Virus record (IMG/VR): IMGVR_UViG_3300025543_000202 | Location: 1-24,698 of that record | Length of the DNA stretch: 24,698 nt | Source: a virus | Reading direction: 5' to 3' (one strand) | Part shown: positions 1 through 6,777 of the stretch, piece after piece | Layout of the letters: every line of letters starts with the position of its first letter | How positions within the stretch are numbered: the stretch's first letter is position 1 | Made by a program: the position numbers and the translations under genes | The notes under the pieces: generated by a model | What the model was told of the DNA's origin: nothing | The model's database searches: none | The model's input: the letters and a program-made list of their open reading frames with translations, nothing else

Positions 1-179
1 TTTATTTAAATGGGAGTTTAATTGGTTCTGATTCTTCTGTAACGTACCCAATAGGTCTTGATTCAATGTCATTTAACAGTGGTACTAATTCTTTTCCTTT
101 CTTCGGCAAAGTAAAAGCACTAGCAGTCTACAAAGAAGCATTAACAGATGCAGAATTAACGCTTTTAACAAAAATATAA
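1..179 (+). CDS. C-terminal end of a tail-fibre/LamG-like protein (partial)
   Basis: This reading frame is open from the window edge (first full codon at base 3) and stops with TAA at 177-179. The last residues read FFGKVKALAVYKEALTDAEL, the usual closing strand of concanavalin-A/LamG-fold domains, where a phrase such as 'VYKEALTDAEL' ends the sandwich. In phages such domains sit at the tips of tail fibres or other host-binding proteins. The next gene starts on the same bases (TAATG), so the two are translationally coupled. The N-terminal part lies outside the window, so the full architecture is unknown. The domain call rests on motif recognition only. Confidence 0.7.
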   Translation, partial: YLNGSLIGSDSSVTYPIGLDSMSFNSGTNSFPFFGKVKALAVYKEALTDAELTLLTKI

Positions 180-517
180 TGAATATTTACAAAACAGTAT
201 TTGATACAGAACAACAAGGTAAACAAGTCTTAATTGATAAAGGTGTATGGCAAGAAGTAACTGAGGAAGGAGTTACATCAATGCAGTATATCAACGGAAC
301 AAAGGCAGTTGTTTACATTGGTAAAGTAGTAAAAACACAAGGTACTTATGACCCCGATGGACACGAAATAACACCTCCAATTTACTACGATGGTGTGGCT
401 TATGATATAATGAGTACGGATACCTTAGACTTTGGAAGTAATGAAGTTTACCCTGCTGACAATGCAGCACATCAATTCTATGGATTTCCAAGAAACGCAG
501 AAGTTCCAAGACCATAA
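179..517 (+). CDS. Phage protein of unknown function, 112 aa
   Basis: The ATG overlaps the stop of the tail-fibre-like gene (TAATG), so it is expressed with it. The protein is soluble, has no signal peptide or membrane segment, is rich in Val, Tyr and Asp, and has a proline-rich C-terminus. The middle (about residues 55-85) carries a DPDGHEITPPIYYDGVAYD stretch. The position between fibre tip and endolysin suggests a virion-associated or fibre-accessory protein, but no known family is recognised and this is only an inference from context. Confidence 0.75.
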   Translation: MNIYKTVFDTEQQGKQVLIDKGVWQEVTEEGVTSMQYINGTKAVVYIGKVVKTQGTYDPDGHEITPPIYYDGVAYDIMSTDTLDFGSNEVYPADNAAHQFYGFPRNAEVPRP

Positions 518-531
518 AAAATATATAAATT

Positions 532-978
532 ATGAAAAGAATCAGTAAACACATTTCTTACAAGGAAGCAACAAATTCAAACTATGCTCAACAGAATGGC
601 ATAAAGAATAAGCCAACAGAAGAACATATTGAAAATATGGAAGTATTAGCTGAAGGGGTTTTTGAACCACTTAGGGAATGGGTAGAAGGACCAATTAGAG
701 TTAATAGTATGTTTAGGTCTTTAGAATTAAATACTGCCTTAAAAGGCTCTATTACATCATCACATATGAAAGGTGAAGCCATAGACATAGACTCAATGGG
801 TGGAAAGACAAATCTTGAAATGTTTCATTACATCAAAGACAATTTAGATTTTGACCAATTGATTTGGGAATTTGGAGATGAACCAAGATGGTTGCACGTT
901 TCTTATAAAAAAGAAGGAAACAGAAAGCAGGTTTTAGTTACTAAAAAGCAAGGGGTTTATTATACTTGGGTTGATTAA
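532..978 (+). CDS. Peptidase M15-family endolysin (D-Ala-D-Ala carboxypeptidase-like)
   Basis: A 148-aa zinc peptidase of the M15 (Peptidase_M15_3) type, expected to cut peptidoglycan peptide cross-links at lysis. The zinc-site signature is visible: SSHMKGEAIDID at residues 76-87 gives H78 and D85, and WLHVSY near 120-125 gives the third ligand H122. The length is typical of single-domain phage M15 lysins. There is no signal peptide or cell-wall-binding domain, so access to the wall should depend on the holin at 1612-2061. It sits between the fibre-like genes and the holin in a lysis cassette. The specificity (endopeptidase or carboxypeptidase) cannot be told from the sequence. Confidence 0.88.
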   Translation: MKRISKHISYKEATNSNYAQQNGIKNKPTEEHIENMEVLAEGVFEPLREWVEGPIRVNSMFRSLELNTALKGSITSSHMKGEAIDIDSMGGKTNLEMFHYIKDNLDFDQLIWEFGDEPRWLHVSYKKEGNRKQVLVTKKQGVYYTWVD

Positions 979-993
979 AAAAATTGTTAATAT

Positions 994-1458
994 ATGCCAA
1001 TACCAAACAAAAAAATAGGTGAAAAGCAAAGTGATTTTATGATTCGTTGTGTTCCACAGGTAATGCAGTATCACGATAAATCTCAAGCTATAGCCATTTG
1101 TTATCGTTCTTTTCAAGGTAAGATGATAAACTTAGAAACTTACAATGACTATCCACAAAGTGCAAAGAATAATGCTAAGAAAGTTCTAAGGTGGAGGGAT
1201 AAACACAAAGGTGAGGTTAAGGGTATGACACAGGTTGGGTGGACTAGGGCAAATCAATTAGCAAAGGGTGAAAATATAAGCAGGGAAACCATTGCTAGAA
1301 TGTCAGCATTTAGGAGACATCAAAAGAATGCAGAAGTAAGTCCTGAATTTAAAAGTACACCTTGGAAAGACAAAGGTTATGTTGCTTGGTTAGGTTGGGG
1401 AGGAACATCAGGTATTAATTGGGCAGCTAAAAAGCTACAACAAATTGACAAGAAATGA
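994..1458 (+). CDS. Phage protein with RC...AIC motif, 154 aa
   Basis: Two segments can be seen. Residues about 7-40 follow the pattern GEKQSDFMIRC...Q.AIC, a short motif that recurs in many phage head, portal and protease proteins (usually written ES..FI.RCM...EFPD..QR.AIC). Residues about 48-150 are basic and aromatic (YNDYPQSAKNNAKKVLRWRD, then MTQVGWTRANQLAKGE, then AWLGWGG) and look like a compact helical domain also met in marine phage structural proteins. There are no membrane segments. Its place inside the lysis cassette is odd for a head protein. The stop overlaps the next ATG (ATGA). Function not assigned. Confidence 0.75.
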   Translation: MPIPNKKIGEKQSDFMIRCVPQVMQYHDKSQAIAICYRSFQGKMINLETYNDYPQSAKNNAKKVLRWRDKHKGEVKGMTQVGWTRANQLAKGENISRETIARMSAFRRHQKNAEVSPEFKSTPWKDKGYVAWLGWGGTSGINWAAKKLQQIDKK

Positions 1459-1610
1459 TAACCGATTACAAGACTATAATTATAAACCTCAGCACATTTA
1501 CAATTTCAATGACTCACATTGATGTAGGATTAAAGATTCTTTTATTAGCTATTACAATTGGATACACTATTCAAAAATGGTATTTATTAAATAAGAATAA
1601 AAAAGAATAA
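1455..1610 (+). CDS. Single-pass membrane mini-protein, 51 aa (possible lysis accessory)
   Basis: A short gene starting at ATG 1455 in a 4-base overlap with the previous stop. The protein has a polar N-terminus, one hydrophobic stretch (about residues 25-40, GLKILLLAITIGYTIQ) and a basic tail (KNKKE). It ends one base before the holin gene. Size, topology and position suit a small holin partner, antiholin or spanin-like role, but no family is recognised. The tight coupling on both sides supports that it is real. Confidence 0.65.
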   Translation: MITDYKTIIINLSTFTISMTHIDVGLKILLLAITIGYTIQKWYLLNKNKKE

Positions 1611-1611
1611 T

Positions 1612-2061
1612 ATGCCAAAGAAAAAATTTTCAGAAACTAAGGTTGGTAAATTTCTTAAAGGTGCAGCACCTAAACTTTTAAACATAATAGGTGATGTATT
1701 TCCATCTGTAGGTATTTTAAGCAAGGCTAAAGACTTAATTCAAAAAGATACTAATATATCAAAGGAAGATAAAGATATTGCTTTAAAACTGCTTGAAATA
1801 GATGTAATGGAAATGCAGGAGGTGACTAAGCGTTGGGAATCAGATATGGCTTCAGATAGTTGGTTATCTAAGAACACAAGACCGATGACTTTAATCTTTT
1901 TGACTGTATCAATGATTTTTTTAATCCTGTTAGATTCTTTAAATATTGATTTTGGAGTAGATAGTCAATGGATAGATTTACTTAAATCACTTTTAATAAC
2001 TGTTTATGTAGCTTATTTTGGTTCTAGAGGGGTAGAAAAGTTTAAATCAATGGGAAAGTAA
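1612..2061 (+). CDS. Holin (GTA_holin_3TM-like)
   Basis: A 149-aa protein with an amphipathic basic N-terminus, a helical charged middle (about 45-85), and two clear membrane helices at about 92-109 (MTLIFLTVSMIFLILLDS) and 121-138. The block W..DM.SDSWLSKNTRP followed by the closing YFGSRGVEKF is the signature of the holin family first described in gene transfer agents and common in Bacteroidota phages. It should form the membrane lesions that release or activate the M15 endolysin encoded upstream. It is the last gene of the lysis cassette and is followed by a 179-nt AT-rich gap. Confidence 0.8.
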   Translation: MPKKKFSETKVGKFLKGAAPKLLNIIGDVFPSVGILSKAKDLIQKDTNISKEDKDIALKLLEIDVMEMQEVTKRWESDMASDSWLSKNTRPMTLIFLTVSMIFLILLDSLNIDFGVDSQWIDLLKSLLITVYVAYFGSRGVEKFKSMGK

Positions 2062-2087
2062 TCTTTGATTATAATTCCTAAGTCTTT

Positions 2088-2124
2088 ATTTTTATTATAT
2101 TTATATTTATTTTTATTATATTTG
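2088..2124 (+). promoter_or_regulatory. AT-rich direct repeat with a TATATTTG promoter box
   Basis: The 179-nt gap 2062-2240 between holin and the next gene is nearly pure A/T. It holds two copies of ATTTTTATTATATTT (2088-2102 and 2109-2123, period 21). The second copy runs into TATATTTG (2117-2124), a match to the Bacteroidota -7 box TAnnTTTG. No good TTG -33 box is present at the usual spacing. A promoter for the NinG segment is likely, with the exact start uncertain. I see no gene in this gap. Confidence 0.4.
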
Positions 2125-2240
2125 TTTTAATATTTATATATATTTTTAGATATATATTTAGATATTTGTAGTAAATAAAAAATTCAAATTTATTATTTTT
2201 ATTCTACAAAAAAAAATCTTTTAATCAAAAATTTAAAATT

Positions 2241-2402
2241 ATGAAGTTTAAACTAGATGTAAAACACCTTTACAAAGAAGATAAAAAAGAAGAAAAAGAT
2301 ATGTATTTGATTAATTTTGAAACATACAATGGAAAGATAGAAGGTAAATTTGAAAGAAGTGATATCAGGCATATTATTGAAATCTTAGACAATGCCATCT
2401 AG
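2241..2402 (+). CDS. Small phage protein, 53 aa, unknown
   Basis: A short highly charged protein (MKFKLDVKHLYKEDKKEEKD at the start) running from ATG 2241 to TAG 2400-2402. It overlaps the start of the NinG gene by 11 bases, which argues for a real, coupled gene. It is too short for a confident fold call and no family is recognised. It follows the AT-rich promoter region directly, so it is probably the first gene of the early transcript. Confidence 0.55.
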   Translation: MKFKLDVKHLYKEDKKEEKDMYLINFETYNGKIEGKFERSDIRHIIEILDNAI

Positions 2403-2787
2403 AAAAAAACTTACTAGAAGCAAATTAGTTAAAAAGTTAGATACTGTATTTAGCCAATATATCAGACTTAAAAATTCAGATAATGAAAAAGCTACTTGCT
2501 TCACCTGTGGAAAAGAAGACCATTGGAAGAAATTGCAGAACGGACATTTCCAATCTCGTAAACACTATTCAACTAGATGGGATGAAATAAACTGTCAAGT
2601 ACAATGTGCAGGATGTAACGTTTTTAAATATGGGGAGCAGTATAAATTTGCTGTAAACCTAGATGCTAAATATGGTGAAGGAACAGCAAGAAGATTACAC
2701 ATTAAGGCACAGCAGATAGTAAAAATAGCAGACTTTGAATTAGAAGATATGATAAAAAGATACAAAACCTTTGTGGAATCAATGTAA
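2392..2787 (+). CDS. ninG: NinG/Rap-like recombination endonuclease
   Basis: A 131-aa protein with the NinG (lambda Rap) pattern. There is a basic N-terminus, a zinc knuckle CFTC at residues 36-39, the invariant NGHFQSR block at 50-56, then W..IN.Q.QC..CN (C72 and C75), and a helical C-terminus. Lambda Rap is a structure-specific nuclease acting on branched recombination intermediates such as Holliday junctions and D-loops. The same role fits here because annealing, SSB and exonuclease genes follow. It is followed by a rho-independent terminator at 2824-2856. Family confidence is high, substrate inferred. Confidence 0.88.
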   Translation: MPSRKKLTRSKLVKKLDTVFSQYIRLKNSDNEKATCFTCGKEDHWKKLQNGHFQSRKHYSTRWDEINCQVQCAGCNVFKYGEQYKFAVNLDAKYGEGTARRLHIKAQQIVKIADFELEDMIKRYKTFVESM

Positions 2788-2823
2788 ATCACTACATTTG
2801 AACGTTCTGTTCTGTTAAAGAAA

Positions 2824-2856
2824 GGGGGTAAAATTAATTTTTTATCCTTTTTTTTT
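2824..2856 (+). terminator. Rho-independent terminator after ninG
   Basis: GGGTAAAA (2826-2833) pairs with TTTTATCC (2840-2847) with one G-U pair and a six-base loop. A run of nine T follows (2848-2856). It closes the NinG transcript and lies just upstream of the next promoter-like element. Confidence 0.75.
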
Positions 2857-2869
2857 GCTTAAAACTCTA

Positions 2870-2923
2870 GTTATTAAATTTTTTGTTTATATTTGTTTAA
2901 TATTAATATTTAAAACAGACAGA
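2870..2923 (+). promoter_or_regulatory. Promoter-leader cassette, copy 1 (collapsed spacer)
   Basis: It begins TTATTAAATTT (2871-2881), continues through GTTTATATTTG with a TATATTTG -7 box at 2888-2895, and ends in the leader AAAACAGACAGA directly before the ATG at 2924. Two other copies stand before 7465 and 14284. In this copy the stretch between the upstream box and the -7 box is shorter, and no TTG lies 19 nt upstream, so its strength may differ. Confidence 0.6.
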
Positions 2924-3100
2924 ATGGCTTTAGAAAATTTAAATTTATTAGTTGAAGATTCAATTAAATCAGTTAAAGAAAGATTAAAAACAACTCTAGG
3001 AAATATCAAGTTTCAAGATGGTCAAGTATTTTGGGATGACATAGAAAAATTAGAGCATTGTATAATGGCTTTGGAAAATTTAGAAAATAAAGAAAATTAA
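2924..3100 (+). CDS. Small acidic helical phage protein, 58 aa
   Basis: I place the start at ATG 2924, not at an upstream TTG codon in the same frame. The upstream part would translate the promoter and terminator tail, and the AAAACAGACAGA leader sits immediately before this ATG. The protein (MALENLNLLVEDSIKSVKER at the start) is helical, acidic and probably coiled, with a DGQVFWDDIEKLEHCIMALE segment. No family is recognised. It leads the operon that carries the annealing protein and SSB. Confidence 0.6.
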   Translation: MALENLNLLVEDSIKSVKERLKTTLGNIKFQDGQVFWDDIEKLEHCIMALENLENKEN

Positions 3101-3117
3101 ATATAAAAACAGACAGA

Positions 3118-3267
3118 ATGGAAACACAAAGAACAACATTAAGTAAGGAAATTAAATCCTTAGAAGAACAGCTTCAAGGTGCTGTATTAAATGCAGATGC
3201 TTTTGAGCAGATTGCAATTTACAGAAGGTTAGAAATAGCAAAATCAACATTATTAAATCTAGATTAA
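3118..3267 (+). CDS. Small coiled-coil phage protein, 49 aa
   Basis: It starts at ATG 3118 behind the same AAAACAGACAGA leader as the preceding gene and stops at TAA 3265-3267. The sequence (METQRTTLSKEIKSLEEQLQ, then a second helix ending in LLNLD) has heptad-like leucines and looks like a short helical hairpin. Identical leader use supports translation. Function unknown. Confidence 0.55.
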   Translation: METQRTTLSKEIKSLEEQLQGAVLNADAFEQIAIYRRLEIAKSTLLNLD

Positions 3268-3268
3268 G

Positions 3269-3403
3269 ATGGCTATAAACTTTTCAAACCAAACAACCTC
3301 AACGATTATTCAGGAGTACGAATATAGAGTTCAAGCATTACTAAGCAACTTAGAATGTTTAGAAGCACAATTAGAAGTTATGAATCAAAATCAAATACAA
3401 TGA
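3269..3403 (+). CDS. Small helical phage protein, 44 aa
   Basis: ATG 3269 is one base after the previous stop, and the TGA at 3401-3403 overlaps the ATG of the next gene (ATGA). The protein (MAINFSNQTTSTIIQEYEYR, then VQALLSNLECLEAQLEVMNQ) is a probable coiled coil. The coupling at both ends supports expression. No function can be given. Confidence 0.5.
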   Translation: MAINFSNQTTSTIIQEYEYRVQALLSNLECLEAQLEVMNQNQIQ

Positions 3404-3795
3404 ACAGAGAAAAATTAGTAGAACTTTACAAAAAGTATGATTTGCAAAAAGATGATGTTTACAAGCATCAGCATTATGTGATTATCACAAGACAAGGGAT
3501 TGAAAAAATCCAAGCAAAAGAAAACATTACTATAACTTATGAAGTTGTAAAATGTGAAACTAACTTTGCAGTATTTAAAGCTAAGGCATTTATTTCAAGT
3601 AAACCTGATACAGTATTAGAAACTTTTGGTAGTGCTTTAAAAGCAGCTAATTACAAAGATGGAAACTGTAATAGTTGGTATGTTGCTGAGATGGCAGAGA
3701 AACGAGCATTAAGCAGGGCAGTTTTAAAACTTACAGGCTTTTATGAACTAGGGGTTTTTGGTGAAGATGAATCTGAAGACTTTAAAAAGAAATAG
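3400..3795 (+). CDS. Putative ssDNA-annealing protein (Rad52-superfamily-like)
   Basis: I choose ATG 3400, which overlaps the preceding TGA. The longer frame from 3355 would translate 15 residues that duplicate the upstream coding region. The 131-aa protein has an N-terminal helix, a central beta-rich part (ITITYEVVKCETNFAVFKAK) and the block YVAEMAEKRALSRAVLKLTG (about 94-113). That block resembles the 'AE..AI.RAL...G' helix of Rad52/ERF/Sak annealing proteins. It is close to an SSB gene and a RecA-like ATPase gene, the usual setting of phage annealing proteins. The family call is a pattern judgement; a search with a structure predictor would settle it. Confidence 0.45.
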   Translation: MNREKLVELYKKYDLQKDDVYKHQHYVIITRQGIEKIQAKENITITYEVVKCETNFAVFKAKAFISSKPDTVLETFGSALKAANYKDGNCNSWYVAEMAEKRALSRAVLKLTGFYELGVFGEDESEDFKKK

Positions 3796-3797
3796 AT

Positions 3798-3932
3798 ATG
3801 AACAAAATTATAACTATTAGAGTAACCCAAGAAGATTTTGAGTATATTACAAAAGAATGTAAAAAAGAAAGACTACCAAAATCAGCTTGGATTAGAAGAA
3901 AATTAATGTTTAAAGATTTAACAACTAAATAA
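3798..3932 (+). CDS. Ribbon-helix-helix (CopG/Arc-like) DNA-binding protein, 44 aa
   Basis: A short protein reading MNKIITIRVTQEDFEYITKE followed by CKKERLPKSAWIRRKL. A beta strand of alternating residues (ITIRVT), then helix, turn and helix with the S.W.R..L ending, is the layout of ribbon-helix-helix regulators, which bind operators as dimers through the strand. Genes of this size are easily missed. It lies between the annealing-protein and SSB genes and might repress the early promoter cassettes, which is an inference. Confidence 0.6.
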   Translation: MNKIITIRVTQEDFEYITKECKKERLPKSAWIRRKLMFKDLTTK

Positions 3933-3939
3933 ATAAATT

Positions 3940-4239
3940 ATGAGTACACTTATTACAGGGTCAATTAGAGTTGACAAATTACCAAAGGAAAAATTTGTAA
4001 AAGGAAAAGATGGAGCAGTATATTACAATTTAACCATATCAGTTCAAGATGAAACTAGATTTGGAAACAATGTTGCTTTTATGGATAGCCAAACTAAAGA
4101 AGAACGTGATGCAAAAGTTGCAAAGAACTACCTAGGAAATGGAAAGGTTGTTTGGACTGATGGAAATGTTAAACTAGCTGAACGTGAAGAAGAAGCAGCA
4201 AAAGTAGAAGCAACTGCAGATGCAGATTTACCATTTTAA
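3940..4239 (+). CDS. ssb: Single-stranded DNA-binding protein (SSB-like)
   Basis: A 99-aa protein with a beta-rich OB-fold-like N-terminal part (LITGSIRVDKLPKEKFVKG, then AVYYNLTISVQDETRFGNNV), an acidic linker and a terminal ADADLPF. A C-terminus of acidic residues followed by LPF or IPF is the partner-binding tip of bacterial and phage SSBs. It is shorter than cellular SSB but typical of Bacteroidota phage versions. It should coat ssDNA during replication and recombination and recruit partners. A terminator follows at 4258-4294. Confidence 0.72.
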   Translation: MSTLITGSIRVDKLPKEKFVKGKDGAVYYNLTISVQDETRFGNNVAFMDSQTKEERDAKVAKNYLGNGKVVWTDGNVKLAEREEEAAKVEATADADLPF

Positions 4240-4257
4240 AACTAACCATTTTTAATT

Positions 4258-4294
4258 AAAAGGTGTAGGTTTTATTATCTATGCCTTTTTTTTT
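4258..4294 (+). terminator. Rho-independent terminator between ssb and the ATPase gene
   Basis: AGGTGTAGGT (4261-4270) pairs with ATTATCTATGCCT over 4277-4286, with three G-U pairs and a TTTATT loop. Flanking AAA/TTT adds three pairs, and nine T run from 4286. It overlaps the in-frame ATG at 4281, which is a reason to place the next gene's start further down at 4308. Confidence 0.75.
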
Positions 4295-4307
4295 ATATAT
4301 TTATCAA

Positions 4308-5153
4308 ATGACAGAAAAACAGAATGAACACAATATGTTGATGCAGTTTATAGAACAAGACTGCTTCGTAGATTCAAAAGAAAAAATAGCCTATCCACCT
4401 GTGGCATTATCCTTTGGAGAGAAAGTTATAAAATCAAATAAAATTGAAGGTGATTTGATTGTTCCAATACCCATAGGAACTTATGGAAATCTATCAGTAG
4501 TTACTGCACCACCAAAAACTAAAAAGACTTTTTTTATATCATTATTAGCTTCCTGCTACCTTAGTGGTTCAAATCAATTTGGAGGTGATATTAAAGGGCA
4601 TAAGGGTAATGATGGTCAGTTAGTACATATTGACACAGAACAAGGATTGTGGCATTGCCAAAAGGTCTTTGAAAGGGTTCATAAAATGGATTCAAATATA
4701 GATTCAGAAATTTATCATACCTTTGGTTTAAGGTCAATCGATTATAAAATGAGAATTGAATTTATAGATTACTATTTAAGGGAAAAAATTAAAACACCTT
4801 CTTTAGTTATTATTGATGGAATTGCTGATTTATGCTCAGATGCAAATAACATTTCAGAAAGCAATCAGGTGGTTCAAAAATTAATGGAATGGTCAGCAAA
4901 ATACAAATGTCACATTATTAACGTTATACATCAAAACTTTGGAAGTTCAAAACTAGGCACAGGACATCTTGGTTCATTCTTAGAAAAGAAAGCAGAGACA
5001 GTTATACAATTAGAAGCCAATACTGTGAACAAAGATTGGGTGACTGTTAAATGTGGTAGAAGCAGAGGTTATGCTTTTGAAACATTTAGCTTTGAAGTTA
5101 ATGAATTTGGATTACCTCAAATAGTTGGGGATTTATATGACCCATTAAAATAA
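4308..5153 (+). CDS. RecA-fold ATPase / AAA_25 (RepA-like) replicative helicase or recombinase
   Basis: Start taken at ATG 4308 (MTEKQNEHNM). The in-frame ATG at 4281 lies inside the terminator hairpin. The 281-aa protein has a variant Walker A APPKTKKT (67-74), HIDTEQ at 107-112, a Walker B SLVIIDGIADL (165-175), and the sensor-like INVIHQN (204-210) and GHLGSFLEKKAET (219-231). This order is that of AAA_25/RepA-type hexameric helicases of the RecA superfamily, common in Bacteroidota mobile elements where the P-loop is often K.rKTF. It may unwind DNA for replication or load the annealing protein; the two cannot be told apart here. Confidence 0.75.
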   Translation: MTEKQNEHNMLMQFIEQDCFVDSKEKIAYPPVALSFGEKVIKSNKIEGDLIVPIPIGTYGNLSVVTAPPKTKKTFFISLLASCYLSGSNQFGGDIKGHKGNDGQLVHIDTEQGLWHCQKVFERVHKMDSNIDSEIYHTFGLRSIDYKMRIEFIDYYLREKIKTPSLVIIDGIADLCSDANNISESNQVVQKLMEWSAKYKCHIINVIHQNFGSSKLGTGHLGSFLEKKAETVIQLEANTVNKDWVTVKCGRSRGYAFETFSFEVNEFGLPQIVGDLYDPLK

Positions 5154-5157
5154 TAAA

Positions 5158-5637
5158 ATGGTACAAAAGAAAATGATATTGTTGGCAAAGAAGCATAAAA
5201 CTTGGATTAACATAGTTTTGTCTTTTGGATGCAGTAAAACAATAGCAGAGGACATTGTACAAGAAATGTATATAAAAATACTATTGAAGTTAGAAAATGG
5301 CTTAGAAATAATGTATGAAAATGAAATAAACTATTACTACATCTTTAAAGTCCTAAAAACTTTATACATTGATTTAAAAAGAAAAGGCAAGAATATTAAA
5401 ATTATAAACATTGAAGATACAAATTTATCTCAATATGATTTTGATGTTGATTATGATGAAGCATATGGTATTGTAAAAGATGAATTAAATAATATGTTTT
5501 GGTACGATAGAAAAGTTTTTGAAATAATAAACGAAGGGGAAAGCATTGCTGATTTTTCTAGAAATTCGTATATTGAATATTATTCGCTTTATAATACCTA
5601 CAGAAAGGTAAAGGACAAATTAAAAAAATTGATATGA
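5158..5637 (+). CDS. Sigma-70 region-2-like phage transcription factor
   Basis: A 159-aa protein. Its first part (WINIVLSFGCSKTIAEDIVQ then EMYIKI) matches the sigma region 2 core helix 'A.DLVQ..F.k', followed by a variable acidic part and a C-terminal segment (about 120-159, NEGESIADFSRNSYIEY...) where a weak region-4-like helix-turn-helix would be. Small ECF-like sigma relatives are often found in flavophages. It might redirect host RNA polymerase to phage late promoters. The stop overlaps the next gene's ATG (ATGACA). Region 4 is poorly conserved, so promoter recognition is uncertain. Confidence 0.6.
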   Translation: MVQKKMILLAKKHKTWINIVLSFGCSKTIAEDIVQEMYIKILLKLENGLEIMYENEINYYYIFKVLKTLYIDLKRKGKNIKIINIEDTNLSQYDFDVDYDEAYGIVKDELNNMFWYDRKVFEIINEGESIADFSRNSYIEYYSLYNTYRKVKDKLKKLI

Positions 5638-6104
5638 CAATTACATTAACAGACGAACAATTAGATTGGTGCAAAGATTTAGCAATGAAACGCTCAGGGT
5701 CAATGAATCACGCAGATACAAAAAATAGTTCTAATTTCTTTAAAAGCAAACCTGCTTGGTGGAGGCATTACATTGGTGTAATTGGTGAACTTGCATATTC
5801 AATCCATACAGGTGAAGAAGTAGATGTTTTAACAATTGGGAAAGGTGATTCAGGTTATGATTTTAAATATGGAGTAGATGTTAAATCTTCTAATTCTAAA
5901 AACAGACCTCCTTTATTATTATTTGCAAATCAATTTAAAAGAAAGGTTGCAAACCATTACGTTCTTGCTTGGGTTCAGGAAAATTCTGTTGAGCTGATAG
6001 GTCACATAAAAAGAAAAAAAGCAATAGAAGTAAAAGAAATAAAAGATTTTGGCTTCGGTGAAACATATGTAATTGACAATAAACATTTAACAAAATTTAG
6101 ATGA
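5634..6104 (+). CDS. PD-(D/E)XK-like nuclease, 156 aa
   Basis: The pattern of the restriction-endonuclease fold is visible: E52 in IGELAY, then GYDFKYGVDVKSS where D76, D82 and K84 form the D...D-x-K core, followed by a long strand (PLLLFANQF) and a basic helix. The N-terminus (residues 1-45) is helical with a WWRHYIG motif. The overlaps (4 bases with the sigma-like gene, 4 with the HNH gene) place it in a run of nucleases inside the replication operon. Possible jobs are resolving junctions or degrading host DNA. No closer family is recognised. Confidence 0.6.
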   Translation: MTITLTDEQLDWCKDLAMKRSGSMNHADTKNSSNFFKSKPAWWRHYIGVIGELAYSIHTGEEVDVLTIGKGDSGYDFKYGVDVKSSNSKNRPPLLLFANQFKRKVANHYVLAWVQENSVELIGHIKRKKAIEVKEIKDFGFGETYVIDNKHLTKFR

Positions 6105-6634
6105 AAGAAATATTATTAAAATTTATAAATAGTTATAGTGAAAAAATTATTATAGATATTAAAAATGTTAATTACATACAATATGAAAATAAAGAAGAAA
6201 TTTATATTGATTTAGGTAAACAAGACTTAACTAAATTTTTATTTATGTTAGAGCAAGATTTTGAAATAGAAGAAATAATAAGCAATTTAGAAGAAGGTTT
6301 TTTAGTATATGAGTTTGACATAAATAATGATACATCTTTAGGGAAACACGAAATAACAGATTATGGTTTTAATGAAATTTTTAATGTTGAAACAAAAGTT
6401 TTATTAATTAGCAGACATTACAAAAAAGTTTACCATTCTTATTTAAATACTAAAGAATGGCACGATAAAAGAAATAAAATGTTGAAATATGCTAATTACA
6501 AATGCAGTAGATGTGAAAATACTGAAAAATTACAAATACATCATTTGAATTATAATACAATAGGGGAAGAATCACTAAGTGATTTAGAAGTTGTATGTGT
6601 TAGCTGTCATAAAATAATACATAAAATAAAATGA
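6101..6634 (+). CDS. HNH endonuclease, 177 aa
   Basis: The C-terminal third is a clear HNH domain: YLNTKEWHDKRN (115-125), CSRC (C135, C138), QIHHLNY (H147, H148), and VCVSCHKIIH (C166, C169, H170, H174). The four cysteines bind a structural zinc and the histidines form the beta-beta-alpha-metal active site. The N-terminal 100 residues are acidic, with no recognised fold. HNH proteins in phages act as homing, packaging or restriction nucleases. This one is far from the terminase genes, so a homing or DNA-processing role is more likely. Start ATG overlaps the preceding TGA. Confidence 0.8.
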   Translation: MKEILLKFINSYSEKIIIDIKNVNYIQYENKEEIYIDLGKQDLTKFLFMLEQDFEIEEIISNLEEGFLVYEFDINNDTSLGKHEITDYGFNEIFNVETKVLLISRHYKKVYHSYLNTKEWHDKRNKMLKYANYKCSRCENTEKLQIHHLNYNTIGEESLSDLEVVCVSCHKIIHKIK

Positions 6635-6777
6635 AACTAGGAGACTTTATTTATTACATAACAAAATACACAGGCATCAAATTTATTGTAGAAAAATATC
6701 ATACATTTATGGGAAGCAAATGCAACTGTGATAAAAGAAGAAAAAACCTAAATGATTTAAAAATTAAAAGATGGTAA
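6631..6777 (+). CDS. Small Cys-containing phage protein, 48 aa (TGIK...CNCDKR motif)
   Basis: ATG 6631 overlaps the HNH stop (ATGA), and the end overlaps the next gene. The protein contains TKYTGIKFIVEKY and CNCDKRRKNLN. A short 'TGIK..V.....G..C.CD.R...LN' motif is seen repeatedly in phages of this type, though its job is not known. The two close cysteines could bind metal in a dimer. A recurring but functionless label is all I can give. Confidence 0.6.
   Translation: MKLGDFIYYITKYTGIKFIVEKYHTFMGSKCNCDKRRKNLNDLKIKRW

Noticed and set aside
291-554. 87-aa minus-strand frame opposite the fibre-linked gene
   Set aside because: It lies fully opposite a well-coupled + strand gene and has no promoter or family features.
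2855-2923. Upstream extension of the 58-aa gene from a TTG codon
   Set aside because: It would translate the terminator T run, the promoter box and the leader. The ATG at 2924 has the conserved leader directly in front.
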